A stretch of 64,000 nucleotides of DNA, from contig OY720346.1 of assembly GCA_963082975.1 (NCBI GenBank), positions 76,810,767 through 76,874,766 on the forward strand, given 5' to 3'. The stretch is from Labia minor. Its lineage: Eukaryota; Arthropoda; Insecta; Dermaptera; Spongiphoridae. Shown here piece by piece: positions 10,634 to 21,343 of this stretch (position 1 is its first letter; every line of letters starts with the position of its first letter). A program made the position numbers and the translations under genes. The notes beneath the pieces are model-generated. The model worked only from the letters and a program-made list of their open reading frames with translations, did not search any database and was not told the DNA's origin.

Positions 10634-11728
10634 TTACCCAAGGAACTTGCGGACGATGTGGCAGGTTTGCAAAATTATGGCCTTTTGCCCTACCTTGATT
10701 ATGTTGGTTGGCATGTCAAGTTCCTTGATAGTATTTTTGATGTTGTTTGTGACAATCCCTTCTACCGATATTACTAGAGGATGGATGGTAACCCTTTCTA
10801 ACTTCCAGATATTTTTTAATTGATACGCGAGTTCCTCGTATTTATTTCGTTTTTCAGACTCAGTTTTTTTTAAGTTGTGTGTTAGAGGAACCGCGATATC
10901 AATTATTATTCCGATTTTTATTTTTTTATTTATTAGTATTATATCTGGCCTGTTAAAGTCGACAGTTTTATCCGTCAGTACCGGTCTGTCCCAATAAAGA
11001 ATGATGTTTTCATTTTCTAGTACCGGTGCCGGCGAATATTTATAATAGGGTGGAGTTTTTTTCCTATCTAATAGGCCGTGTTTTAGTCCTAGGTGTTGGT
11101 GGACAATCTTGGCAAATTGGTTGTGTCTTCCCAGGTAGGCTGTCTCAGAAAGACTTGAGCATCCTGCCATTATATGTTCGATTGTCTCCCCAGGGTTTCC
11201 ACATTTTCGGCACCTGTCTTCTATTTTTGCTTTCAGGATGTGCTTCTCATAATTTTTTGTTTTGATCACACGATCCTGGATAGCCATCATAAATCCTTCA
11301 GTCTCCGGGTAAAGATGACCTTCATTTATCCACTGGTACGATGCCCCCTTGTCAATATGATCCTCCAACATCAATCTTGGTAATTTTCCATGTAGAATTT
11401 TATTGGTTAGAGGTTCCTCTTTTCTTGTTGTTGTTTGGTGGTCTTGTTTTTTTAGGTTTAATGGGGTATAATTATCGTCCATTTCCTTAATAGCCTGTAC
11501 AATCTTGTCGTTTGAGGTTAATATTCGGTCTCTTAATTTTTTTTCTTGATTTCTACAGAGGTCTCTTATATTTACAAGGCCTCTGCCTCCTTCTTTCCGT
11601 GGTAGATATAAACGCAAGATTGAGGAATTAGTGTGTAGACAACGGAATTTAGTTAATATCTTCCTTGTCATTCTATCCAAATTATCTAAATCGGTGTCCG
11701 ACCATTTCACGATACCAAAGGAATAAGT
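10634..11728 (-). pseudogene. R4/Dong-like CCHC and restriction-like endonuclease (ORF part 2)
   Basis: This continues in the same frame as the RT part after the stop at 11729. It begins with TYSFGIVKW, the expected continuation of the RT/thumb junction, then has SSILRLYLPRKEGGRGLV (29-46, counting from the GTG at 11710), a C-x2-C...H-x4-C motif (C167, C170, H179, C184) and the endonuclease motif RPDIILINKK...IIDIAVP (254-275, catalytic Asp 271) followed by EKRNKYEELA. This restriction-like nuclease sits C-terminal to RT in R2/R4-type elements and cuts the target DNA. It ends KFLG-stop. Apart from the upstream stop the region is fully open over 365 codons, suggesting fairly recent activity. 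Confidence 0.9.
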
Positions 11729-13159
11729 TTATGTAGGCACTGCCCAGGTGTTGATGGTAGTAACAATATTTTTCCCTGATAATTTCGTGTTTAGTACTTT
11801 TGTAATTCTTTTTCTATAATTATCAGAAAATATTTTTTTTAGGTTGGTGTGATCAATACTGATATTTTGTGGTATTCCCAGATATTTATATGTATCTTCT
11901 GGTTTTAGTTGTTTAATCCCTAGAAATGGTTGATCGGGGTCTTCTTCGAGTTTTCCTCTCTTGATGTTGATTGTTGCGCATTTACTGTATCCAAACGACA
12001 TGCATATATCTTGGCTAAAAGATTTGACTTTGGCTAATAGAGCTTGGAATTTTTTTCTGTTTGCAGAGTATAGTTTGATATCGTCCATGTAGAGAAGGTG
12101 GGTTATCTCAGTGTTAGAGCCCTTATTTAGTTTGTATCCGGACTTTGTTTGGTTTAAGAGGGATGATAGCGGGTTGAGTGCCATGCAGAACCAGGCAGGT
12201 GAGAGAGAATCTCCCTGGAAAATGCCCCTCCTTATATCAACCAAACCTATACTATCATTGGACATGTGTACATTAGTTGACCATCTTTTCATCATTTCTC
12301 CCAAGCAGTTGATAATCATTGGGGAAATCTTATATATCTGGAGAACTTTAATGAGCCACTCATGAGGTACAGAATCAAAAGCCTTAGTGTAATCTATATA
12401 TCCCATGTTTATATTTCGTGATTTTGCTTTTACATGTTTTAATATAACTCCATCAATGGTAAGTTGGTGTTTACATCCCATACTGCCACGGGTGCATCCT
12501 TTTTGTTCTTCCTCAAGGATATTGTTTGCTTCACAGTATTCTCTGATCTTATTGTTTATTAGGGATGTAAAGAGTTTATAAATGACAGATAGGCAGGTTA
12601 TCGGTCGATAGTTTTCGGGTCGAGATGAATCTCCCTTTTTAAATATCAGGTGGGTATTTCCTTTTGTTAGATGGTTTGGGATTTTACTAGGGTTCCTCAA
12701 TGCTTCAGTGAAATATTTCGCGAGGTGTTCGTGGGTCGTGTTAAGGTATTTTAGCCAAAAATTGTGGAGTTTATCTGGGCCAGGAGATTTCCAGTTAGGG
12801 CTTCTTTTTAAGGCTTCTGCAACATTTTCTTTAGTAATCTCAAAATCTTCCATAGGTTCTAAAGAGGAAAGTTGATTTTCTAGTTCCTTAATCCAAGTTG
12901 CTTTCTTGTTATATTGTGTTGGGGTGGACCACGTTTTTTTCCAATAATTGAGGAACTTTTCTTTATCAATATCTTGGATATTTTCACTTCTTTCGGTTGG
13001 ATTTTGATCTAAGCATCTGAAGAATTTCTTGCGGTTACTATAGAAGTTCGCATTTTGTTCCTTTCGCTTTGTTAGTTCGTTGTATCTCCTTAGTCTGGCT
13101 CCCTTGACTTTAGCTTTTTGTCTAAAAGTATCTTTGAGGGCTGTCAATGATTGGGTCAA
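11729..13159 (-). pseudogene. R4/Dong-like reverse transcriptase (ORF part 1)
   Basis: A 476-residue open stretch holds the reverse transcriptase of the element, which primes cDNA synthesis on a nicked chromosomal target. Visible RT blocks are WKSPGPDK (residues 123-130), a GDSSRPENYRPIT block (176-188), YIDYTKAFDSV with the first catalytic Asp (254-264), GIFQGDSLSP (312-321) and the catalytic box YMDD (357-360), followed by thumb-like KYLGIP. The frame ends at a TAA (11731-11729) immediately after INTWAVPT. Translation of the same frame continues without shift into the next part, so one nonsense change splits the protein. The first ATG-like codon is not meaningful: upstream is only the TAA repeat. 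No host gene is implied. Confidence 0.9.
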
Positions 13160-13161
13160 TG

Positions 13162-13197
<36 letters not shown>

Positions 13198-13451
13198 AAA
13201 AAGATTAGTTTTTGTAGAGACTATTATCATTTTGATATAAATATTGAAAAGTGACATTTTATTCATTATTATTAGAAAGATTCAAATCAGAATTAATATA
13301 CATTTTAATATTGTATGTAGAAAATTTTTTTTATAATGAAAAAAATAATATAAAAGAATATAATTATATATTTACAAAAATAAAATTTAAATATTTTATT
13401 AATTAATAATTATAATTAATATAATTAATTAAAATTTCATTAATTAAAAAA
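13198..13451. other. AT-rich spacer
   Basis: Almost pure A/T sequence between the LINE target microsatellite and family A copy A3; no gene seen. Confidence 0.5.
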
Positions 13452-13934
13452 AGCTGTGACCAGGCAAAGAACAGATCGACGATTTGAAATAAATTAATTT
13501 CCAAACAACATTATACTTATATATATATATATAATTTTAAAGTATCAAAAAAGAAAATATTTTTAAAACTTGAAATAAAATGACTATTATCTTGGTTTTT
13601 ATTTTTAGTTTAATTACTCAATTATTAATTATTAATACTAGATTTAGAGTGAAAAATTTCCGACAATGAATATAAAATTAATACTATGTAAAGAACCACC
13701 TCTGGTTTCCGGATATACACCAAAAGTTGATGAATTCATGCTACTGATGCATTAAGTAAATATACCAAATTTTATCAAAATCCGTTGAGCCAGTGAAGTT
13801 ATACACGTCTATACGGACAGGCATCATGCTATAAATACTTTTTTCTGTTAACAAAATTCGTGGAGATATCTAAAAATCTCCATATATGAAATTTGGTGTG
13901 AAAACAATACTTTCCTTTCCTCTCGTCGGTCGAT
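13452..13934 (+). repeat. Family A copy A3 (nearly complete)
   Basis: Starts in the leader stem-loop (GCTGTGACCAGGCAAAGAAC), then a diverged terminal repeat, 'GATTTGAAATAAATTAATTTCC', a short (TA)n, the conserved 'TTTCCGACAATGAATATAAA' block, and the tip CGTCGGTCGAT before an A run. The segment 'GACAGGCATCATGCTATAAA' marks the family. No coding potential. Confidence 0.85.
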
Positions 13935-14484
13935 AAAAATTAATTTAATTAAATAATGTAATCTTCCTATATATATATATATAAAATGTAAATGATTAAA
14001 ATTTAATTTTATCTCTAATTAGATGTAATGAATAGAATTTGTATAATATAAATTGTATATTCTCAGAGAATTTTTCATTTTTTAATGGCCACAGAAATGA
14101 AAATCACCTGCTTTCCTTTTCAAAATAAATGAATGTACCGGTTTTAATGTGAAGAAGTTGGAAAGGAGAGGATTTCTGTCAGGTTCATGACCTCAATCTC
14201 TTATGGTCGGTCGTAAAGATCAATCATATGCCGAGAAAAAAAACAACCTAAAAAGAATGAAATGACTGAAACCTGAGAATATTTACTTACAAGTGGACAT
14301 TGGGGTGGTTAATGAATTCATTATATATATATATATATATATTGATGATGATGAGGATGATGAGGATGATGAAGGGGAAAAAGTCATGTTTGATTGATCA
14401 TCAAAAGAAATTTGTCCTAAACCATTCATTTTGTTATTGATATCACAAGCACTGAGTTATGTACTTCTATGACATTGTATTACA

Positions 14485-14530
<46 letters not shown>

Positions 14531-14920
14531 TTCTAATCTTCATTGTGAATTGTCAAATGATTCCTAACCCTATTAATAAAAATAAGAATAGACGTTTATG
14601 TTAGGTGTTAAATTTTAATTAGAAAGAGAAAGAAAATTTATTTCTGAATGAAAGAGAAAATAAGTTTGAAAATTTTTCAGATCACATTTAATAAGAGAGT
14701 GGAGAGGGAAATCTAACAAGTGAGAATGAAATTTAAACATATTATTATTTTTTATTAATGTATTATAAAACCAATTAAGTGTTAGGACCAATTTATAACC
14801 TGCATTTGGAATTATAATAAATGTCTAGTCGCCAAGTATAATAAGAACATTAAAAACTGGTTCTGAAATACGTAGAACCCAAATGTGAATATATACTTGT
14901 GTGATATATAAAGATATATA
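13935..14920. other. AT-rich stretch with several microsatellites
   Basis: Contains (TA)n near 13969-13983 and 14321-14342, a (GAT/GAG)n tract at 14343-14377 and a long (AAT)n at about 14486-14530. No gene recognised. Confidence 0.6.
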
Positions 14921-15790
14921 CAAGATTTGTTCAAAGAAAAGATGAATTTTGAATTTTTTTTGAAAAGTATTTATTAATATTATTATTCATCAATATCCAT
15001 TTTGTCCCCTTCAAAGTAACTAACCTCAGATAGAATGCACTTATGCCAGCGCTTCTTCCATTCGTCGATGCACTTCTGAAATGCGCTTTCAGGTATGGAC
15101 ATCAGCTCGGTCTTCAATTCCGACTTTATCTCATCCATTGTGGCAAAACGCTCTCCTTTCATTGGTCTCTTCAGTTTTAGGAATAGCAAAAAATCGCAGG
15201 GAGTCAAATCTGGTGAATACGGTGGTTGAGGCATGATTACGGTGTTGTTTTTGGCCAAAAAATCTCTAACAAGCAATGTTGTGTGAGCTGGTGCATTATC
15301 CATGATTTGTTTTCCACCATTCCGATCATTTGAACCGTATTAGTTCACGCAAACGTTGCATAACTTCCTTGTAGTATTCCTTATTAACAGTACGACCTTT
15401 TGACAAGAACTCATAATACCCCGCGCCATTGTAATAGAAGAAAACAGTGTGCAAACCCTTCACATTTGATCGAACAGAGCGCTTGTACCACTTATAAACA
15501 TTTTTTTGAGACAAAGTAGACTCGCCGAATGCCACAGTAAACATTTTAAGTGCGTTAGAGTACTTTAATTCATCTTTATAATTTAATACAGATTCTTTAA
15601 AAAAATCTAAGAACACACAAAAACGTGACTAACTTTTTCATTTGTCAAAAACAAACTACTAATCCCCAATGGCTGTTAATGTCAACATGAGAGAAACATA
15701 TGTGTACCAACATAACAAAAACATTTCAATAATCGATTGTATACAGCCCTAAAAAATTCAAAATTCATCTTTTCTTTTGAACAGGTCTTG
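14921..15790 (-). mobile_element. Internally deleted mariner transposon (mar-1)
   Basis: Terminal inverted repeats of about 38 bp: left CAAGATTTGTTCAAAGAAAA then GATGAATTTTGAATTTTTT (14921-14959), and the reverse complement of the right end CAAGACCTGTTCAAAAGAAA then AGATGAATTTTGAATTTTTT (15750-15790). A TA precedes the left tip as expected for Tc1/mariner; the right-hand TA is not evident because the tip abuts a SINE scrap (15793-15812). Total 870 bp versus about 1.3 kb for an intact mariner. It contains transposase remnants at 14983-15616. Related copies: 20039-20700 and 60240-60602. Confidence 0.92.
14983..15616 (-). pseudogene. mariner transposase, internally deleted and frameshifted
   Basis: Reading on the minus strand, the first open part (15616-15326) begins with remains of the N-terminal helix-turn-helix region (ALKMFTVAFGESTLSQ, VYKWYKR). 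It then jumps within one codon to the catalytic half (RSNVKGLHTVFFYYNGAGYY, GRTVNKEYYKEVMQRLREL), so the linker and first catalytic Asp are deleted. A TGA and a small deletion (about 13 bp compared with the copy at 20.3 kb) follow. The second part (15303-14983) carries DNAPAH with the second Asp, YSPDLTPCDF with the third (34 residues later, the mariner D,D34D spacing), and a complete-looking C-terminus ending EGDKMDIDE. The copy cannot encode active transposase. Confidence 0.9.
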
Positions 15791-15792
15791 AA

Positions 15793-15812
15793 AACACCCT
15801 GTGGCGCCTTAT
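15793..15812 (-). repeat. SINE 5'-end scrap
   Basis: ACCCTGTGGCGCCTTATAT is the reverse complement of the first bases of the tRNA-derived SINE seen at 28738 and 37230. It abuts the right tip of mar-1. Confidence 0.5.
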
Positions 15813-16767
15813 ATATATATAAATTGGAAAATATTTCTATGTCTTCTTTAAATAACAAGAATAATTACATATTATTAGCAGAGATGATAATAATATTAGC
15901 TTAAATTAGTTTGTTAATTGAAATAATCAATTACAATCAGATAAAAAGATTTCATTTTGACATAATTAATTAATTAAATAATGAATGGTAGATTTAATTG
16001 AAAATATTGAATGTATGACAAGTACAAAATAAAGTTAAATTTATAATTGTACCTTTGATTTGATTTCAAAAAAATAAAAAAATAAAAAAAAAAAACAAAC
16101 AAATTGGAAGGATAAATTATTTTTAAAAATCCTTAATAAATTTAATTATATTACATTACATTACAATTATCAAATGAATAAAAATTATTTTTTGATATTG
16201 TAATAAGATTGAATTTGTTCGATAAAGGAAAACGGGAATAGAAAAGGTGGGTGGTAAAACATTAATTCAAAAAAAAAAAAAAAAAAAAAAAAAGGGACAA
16301 CGATCGTCTCCAACAGCCATTAAATAACTTTTATTACGAATGGAAATATAGATTTTCAATTTATCATAATCATTCATTTATTGGTATTAGTGTGAAAACA
16401 TAGTAACGTCCCTAATCGATAGATTAACGTTTTATCTAAACATCAATAAATAATAATGTATAAATTTTAGATGATCAATTCATTAAATCATTTAAATTGA
16501 AAAAGATATTATTTATAAATTTATATTAATGAAATATTAACTAAATCATAAATATTACTAAATACTATTATTAGCTTGTCTTCAATCGCATAACTTTACA
16601 TTTAAGCAGAAAGGCTTCCCAAGAGGCGTTGGGGGTTCCCCCAATAGCTTTATCATCAATCCTATTTATAAGAGAGTTCTATAATATAGAATTGTTTAGA
16701 AAAATTATTGCAATAGATTCTTTTTATTTTATTATTTGTTTTTAAATTAAATACTAACATTTAGATT
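15813..16767. other. AT-rich stretch, nothing recognised
   Basis: Includes two A-rich tracts (16065-16096 and 16270-16293). No open frame or known repeat. Confidence 0.5.
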
Positions 16768-17309
16768 AAATATAACTGTAATTCATATTTAATTAATTTC
16801 AATTAATCCTTAAAAAAAATTATTATTTTTAGAAATACTCTCTACCTTTTGTAGTAATTGATGAAACTCACCTGAAACAAATAAAAAAAAATATTTATTA
16901 ATTATAATCATTATAATATATTTATAAATTAAATATTATTATTATTCTTATTGAAAAAATTTACATATAGAATAATTTAAATATTCATTAATTTTATTTA
17001 TGAATTTATAGAAATTTATAAAAAAAGAATTTATAAAATATAGAAAAATTAAAGAGATATTATAATAGATTAAAAAAAATAGAAAAAATTGACACAATGG
17101 ATATTAAAATTAATTATTTTGTTATTATTATTTAATAAAATAAATAAAGATGAATAAGAAAATTTGTATAAAGGTGAAGGTAAAAGTTCAAAGAATTCAT
17201 AGACGGGATTTACCTAACTGATTTAACTAACTTGTCATTAACATGGTAACGAATTTCCTCAATATATCATTATTTGTAGCTGAATTTATAAATATGATTA
17301 AAGTTTTTA
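16768..17309 (-). repeat. Dispersed duplicated block G1 (second copy at 61382-61988)
   Basis: About 540 bp matching 61382-61988 along its length in the same orientation, with indels at microsatellites. The most strongly conserved parts are the 'GTAGTAATTGATGAAACTCACCTGAAACA' region (about 16851-16880) and the right third, 'AGTTCAAAGAATTC', 'ACGGGATTTACC' and 'TTTATAAATATGATTAAAGT'. Both copies are followed by a minus-strand SINE remnant. It may be an unrecognised repeat family or an old segmental duplication. On the minus strand, 16872|16871 reads TTTGTTTCAG|GTGAGT. Confidence 0.75.
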
Positions 17310-17317
17310 AACACATG

Positions 17318-17377
17318 AAACCGGGACCACGTGAATGTGATCCAGCTACGCTATCTCCCACCCTGAGGCGCTTCCAT
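17318..17377 (-). repeat. SINE fragment (tRNA-derived head)
   Basis: CCGGGACCACGTGAATGTGA, then TCCAGCTACGCTA and CACCCTGAGGCGC, match the reverse complement of the SINE head. The body is missing. Confidence 0.7.
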
Positions 17378-17753
17378 AACATTTGAAAAAAAAAAATTAC
17401 TAAATAAAATATTACTAATTAATGAATGATAAAAGACCCAAGATTGAAAATAAAATTTAAAATTAATTTAATCGGCTATTATTCTGTTAGAATAAACAAA
17501 ATCTCGTAAATATCATATATTAATAAATCATATAGCAGTATAAACCGAATTAATAACGAATAATGGTGAGATTAGAGAAATATTATTTCAATAAATAAAC
17601 CAATATGTATTTAAATCAAAATTTTATTAAATTTCATGAAAAAAAAAAATTGATTATTTATTCTTCCATTGTATGTGATTACAATAAAATGATAAAAAGG
17701 ATAAAATATTCATAGGCGGTGGTTTTATTTTGTGATAAAAATTTTCATCATAG

Positions 17754-17788
<35 letters not shown>

Positions 17789-18061
17789 GGAGTAAATGAT
17801 TTTCTTTAAATATTCATGATTTTGGAAAAGAAGAGGGCTCCACCCAGGCCAAGGGTAACGGGACATTATACCCGAATGGATTAATTAATCCTAAATGGGA
17901 GGATTACATTGACTGATTAATGAATATTTATTTAATTGAGAGAAAATTGTCAAGATAATGGAGAAAAGACCAAGAACGTATTCATTAAAAACAGATTATT
18001 TTATTTTAATTAAATTTTATAAAAGAAATTTAAAAAACAATAAATATTATTAGTAATTTTT
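17378..18061. other. AT-rich stretch with (ATT)n
   Basis: An (ATT)n microsatellite lies at about 17758-17787. No gene recognised. Confidence 0.55.
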
Positions 18062-18289
18062 ACTATCTCGCCAGAGATAGTATTGCGATCACGAAAATTT
18101 TCGATAAATTTTGATGTTTTTATAAGTTTTGAAGGTTCCTGAGTCATTTTCACTAAGGTTGAGAAAAATGTATGTATGTATGTATATATGTAGACAAGAT
18201 TACGCAAAAACGGTTTGAGCTAGAAACATGAAATTTGGTATTCGGGCACATTATTCAAAATTTTAATTTTCTATAAACTTTCTATTCAC
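18062..18289 (-). repeat. Family B copy B3 (5' part only)
   Basis: Starts after a T run with ACTATCTCGCCAGAGATAGT, ATTGCGATCACGAAAATTTT, 'AAGGTTCCTGAGTCATTTTC', and 'CGCAAAAACGGTTTGAGCTA', then diverges in 'TTTTCTATAAACTTTCTATT'. The 3' half with stem-loop is absent. Confidence 0.8.
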
Positions 18290-18765
18290 AAAAATATAAT
18301 ACATTGAATGTTATGTCTGTGTGACCAGCCAGCATGAAAACAAAAACTATAGAAATTGAAAATTCTTTTAACTTCTTTATTAACCAAATGTCAATGTTTC
18401 GGTCCATTTTACAATGTCGTTTTCCATAGGAGTAAAATAACAAATATTGTTCTCCTAATTAAATATACTAAAATTAAATTTAAAAATCTATATCTAAAGT
18501 TATTATTAAAATCATTAGCTAAATTTCTAGTAAACGTATTTGGTTTATTAATTGAGTATTTATTGAGTCTCTTATAATGATAGTGGAATAACTGAAATGC
18601 ACATAAAACAAATATAAAACTTCAATCAACTCTTTTTAACAATTTATAATTATTTTAATGAAAAAAATGGTCGATTATACAAAGAAAAGTTTGATCAAAA
18701 TTTATTTACGATAGACGATATGATAATATATTTAAATTCTTTTTTATTAATATTTATTCAAATAT
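18290..18765. other. AT-rich spacer, no gene
   Basis: An open frame at 18356-18577 (+) is composed of AT-driven residues and shows no domain; not called. Confidence 0.45.
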
Positions 18766-19044
18766 AAGGTGCTTCAACAGCGTTGGCTCACATTCTAGTG
18801 GACCCAGGTTCAAGTCCCGAGCCTGGTTAAGGAATTTCTTTAATTGGGGTCTATAGGATATAGTCAACCCAGCCTCCGGGATCAAAATTGGAAAAATACT
18901 TGATAAAAAGTAGCGCCTCCGATGAAGAAAAATCAAGGTAAATGTTGATAGGACCCGTTCTACTGATCATAGAACACCTCATTAATATAATCAACTTGAT
19001 AGGCGATGTTCTTGCGTAGGATGTATAAAAGTCAGGTTTTTTTT
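18766..19044 (+). repeat. tRNA-derived SINE copy 1
   Basis: Head with a Pol III B box, GGTTCAAGTCC (18807-18817), preceded by a diverged A-box region (GCGTTGGCTC), then the family body 'GGGGTCTATAGGATATAGTC', 'AACCCAGCCTCCGGGATCAA', 'CGCCTCCGATGAAG', 'GACCCGTTCTACTGATCATA' and the tail 'GGCGATGTTCTTGCGTAGGA' with a short T run. Full-length relatives are at 28738, 31399 (-), 37230 and 38915. Confidence 0.88.
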
Positions 19045-20038
19045 ATGTTTAAAAATTAAATTTAGTTATTAAGTACCAAATAAGAATGTTAGCTTGATTT
19101 TAAGGAAGTATTTATTTTTTAATTGATTCTTTTTTTAAAAGAAGTCTTTATGTAGCTAATTAAATTATATTTCCACGATAAAGATGAGTAATATTTTTAC
19201 TCTAGGTATATATACTTGAATATGTTTTAGATAAAGAAGAGAATATAACTATAAACAATAATTTAGTTGATAGTGGAGTTTTTTATTTTATTTTTTGTGT
19301 GTATAAAAATAGAAAGTGAAGGTATTTCGGGTGTGGAACTAATCATATTCAATGATAGTTTTGTCGTCGGTGCAATCACTAAACTGTCAGTGTCGGAAGG
19401 TCGTTGATGTTAGGTGGGTAGATAGAAAAATCTGAATGAAGGCATCACTGAATGAATGTCTGAATGAACTGAAACGACATTCAGGTAGAGTGAGAAAGTA
19501 AAGTTGAACGGAAGAGAGTTGAGTTAGGAACCTGCACCAGGAGCTCATTTCAATTAAAGACAATGTTGATTTATGGTTGTATTTAAAGATGCATATCTCA
19601 ACGAAAAGGGGGAGTAAAGTGAAAGAGAGTGGGGGATGGAGGAGAGAGATTTATTGATTGTTCATGAAATGAGAAGCAGAAGGCGGAGATAAATCAATTC
19701 TCTCGCTCGTTGTTCTCACTTTATTTCCTATACGAATTGCATTCAGTCTAAATGATGTTTTAGGTTACCCAATTCGAATATTCTGAACTTGACCTGAAAC
19801 CAATTAATCTACTTCCTGGTAAACAAATAAATATGCGGAATGAAAATGTTTTCTTTCTTCTGATTGTAAATGGATAAAAAAAACAAAACAAAAAAAAAGT
19901 GGAAAATGTCAAATGGAAGAACAAGAAAATTAACAGAGAACAAATAATAATCAATGTGTAAGATATTCAAATTAAAAAATGAATATAACAACAAACAAAA
20001 CATTGTTATGACACAAAACAAAAAAATAATTCTATATA
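19045..20038. other. Spacer with a less AT-rich single-copy section
   Basis: The section 19310-19740 has mixed composition, with short imperfect repeats of TGAATGAA/CTGAATG (19430-19470). No convincing open frame or known element. It could be conserved non-coding DNA. Confidence 0.45.
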
Positions 20039-20700
20039 CAAAGTCTGTTCATTAGAAAAGATAAATTTTGAATTTTCGAGGAGTGTGGACATTAAATTAT
20101 CGAAATTTTTTTTTGTTATGTTGGTACACATATATTTCTCATATGTTGAGATTATCAACCATTTTAGATTAGTAATTTGTTTTTGACAAGTGAAAAAGTC
20201 AAGACGTTTTGTGTGTTCTTCGATTTTTTACTTAAAAAAAAATAATGAATATTACAAGGAACTTATGCAACGTTTGCGTGAAGCAATACGGCTCAAACGA
20301 TCGGAATTGTGGAAAAACAAATCATGGATTCTACATCACGATAATGCACAAGATCACACTTCATTGTTTGTTCGTGATTTTGTGGCCAAAATCAACACCG
20401 CAATCATGCCTGAACCACCGTATCTACCAGATTTGGCTCCTTGCGACTTTTCCTATCCCCAAAACTGAAGAGACCAATGAAAGGAAAGCGTTTTGATACA
20501 AATAATGAGATAAATAAGAAATCGAAGAACACACAAAAGTTAACTAACTTTTTCAGTTATCAAAAACAAACTACTAATCCAAAATGGCTGATAATGTCAA
20601 CATATGAGAAACATATGTGTACCAACATACAAACAAACAAAAAATCGATAATCACAGCCCGCGAAAATTCAAAATTCACTTTTTCTTTGAACAGATCTCA
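20039..20700 (+). mobile_element. Internally deleted mariner transposon (mar-2)
   Basis: Terminal inverted repeats CAAAGTCTGTTCATTAGAAA (left) and, as reverse complement, TGAGATCTGTTCAAAGAAAA (right), with TATA outside both ends consistent with a TA target. About 660 bp. The same family as mar-1, in the opposite orientation. The remnant coding part is at 20190-20468. Confidence 0.9.
20190..20468 (+). pseudogene. mariner transposase fragment
   Basis: A few N-terminal residues are joined by deletion to the catalytic half: YYKELMQRLREAIRLKRSEL, then HHDNAQDHTSLFVRDF (second catalytic Asp; DNAPAH changed to DNAQDH) and PPYLPDLAPCDF (third Asp). The frame is then lost, with the following KLKRPMKGKRF readable in another frame (20441-20734). 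The first catalytic Asp and the C-terminus are gone. Confidence 0.88.
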
Positions 20701-21343
20701 TATATATGAAAATTTAATTATATTTTATAAATAACTATTTATTATTCATTTCATTGTAAAAATAATATATTATATAATGAAATTAATTCGACATAAAAAT
20801 CATTTTCTTTTGAAAAGAATAAAAAATACTTATATCTTTTATTGGAATTTCAGTGTCTACAATTCAAAGAGAGAGAGGAAAAAAAGAAAAGGGTTTCCTA
20901 TAAAATCTCGATAGCAATGCGATATACTCTCAAGATTTTTCATTGAATTAACGCTTAAAAAGAAAAAGAGCAAGAATGGTAGAATAGCAGAAACAAACTC
21001 ATACAAATCAGTGACCTAGATTCTTCTGCAAAAGGAACCTTAAAATAAATCATAAAAACAAAAAACAAAAAAAAATTGGAATTCAATAATAAATATGCAA
21101 ATTAATGTTAAAATGAATAAATGAATAATGAATGAATATATTGAAAGAATATAAGTGGAATAAAATACATATTTATATAATATGTATATTAAAATAAAAC
21201 AAATATATATATATATATATATATATCTAATTTTATTATAAAAGGAAAAAAATAAATAAATGTTTTTTTTGCACAGAAAAGAAAAATTACTAATATATCG
21301 AATAAATTTAAAAAGAAAAACTTATCTCCATTTCTTCCAAATA
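20701..21343. other. AT-rich spacer, (AT)n
   Basis: Includes an (AT)n microsatellite at about 21204-21226. No gene. Confidence 0.5.

Larger units (their letters stand above)
10459..13197 (-). mobile_element. R4/Dong-like non-LTR retrotransposon inserted in (TAA)n
   Basis: The element (about 10487-13161, minus strand) lies between two (ATT)n tracts, 10459-10486 and 13162-13197. It encodes reverse transcriptase followed by a CCHC motif and a PD-(D/E)XK-type endonuclease, the layout of the R4 clade. The family member Dong is known for insertion into TAA repeats, which fits the flanks. A 147-base 3' UTR (10487-10633) ends in the microsatellite without a poly(A) tail. A related 3' fragment at 59819-60040 is also enclosed by (ATT)n. 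The open region starts directly at the microsatellite without an upstream DNA-binding domain, so the copy is probably 5'-truncated. Confidence 0.88.

Noticed and set aside
11026..12365. Plus-strand frames opposite the LINE
   Set aside because: Shadows of the minus-strand RT/endonuclease coding region.
14340..14377. GATGATGAGGATGATGAGG as a coding acidic repeat
   Set aside because: It borders a (TA)n tract and has no extended frame; treated as a trinucleotide microsatellite.
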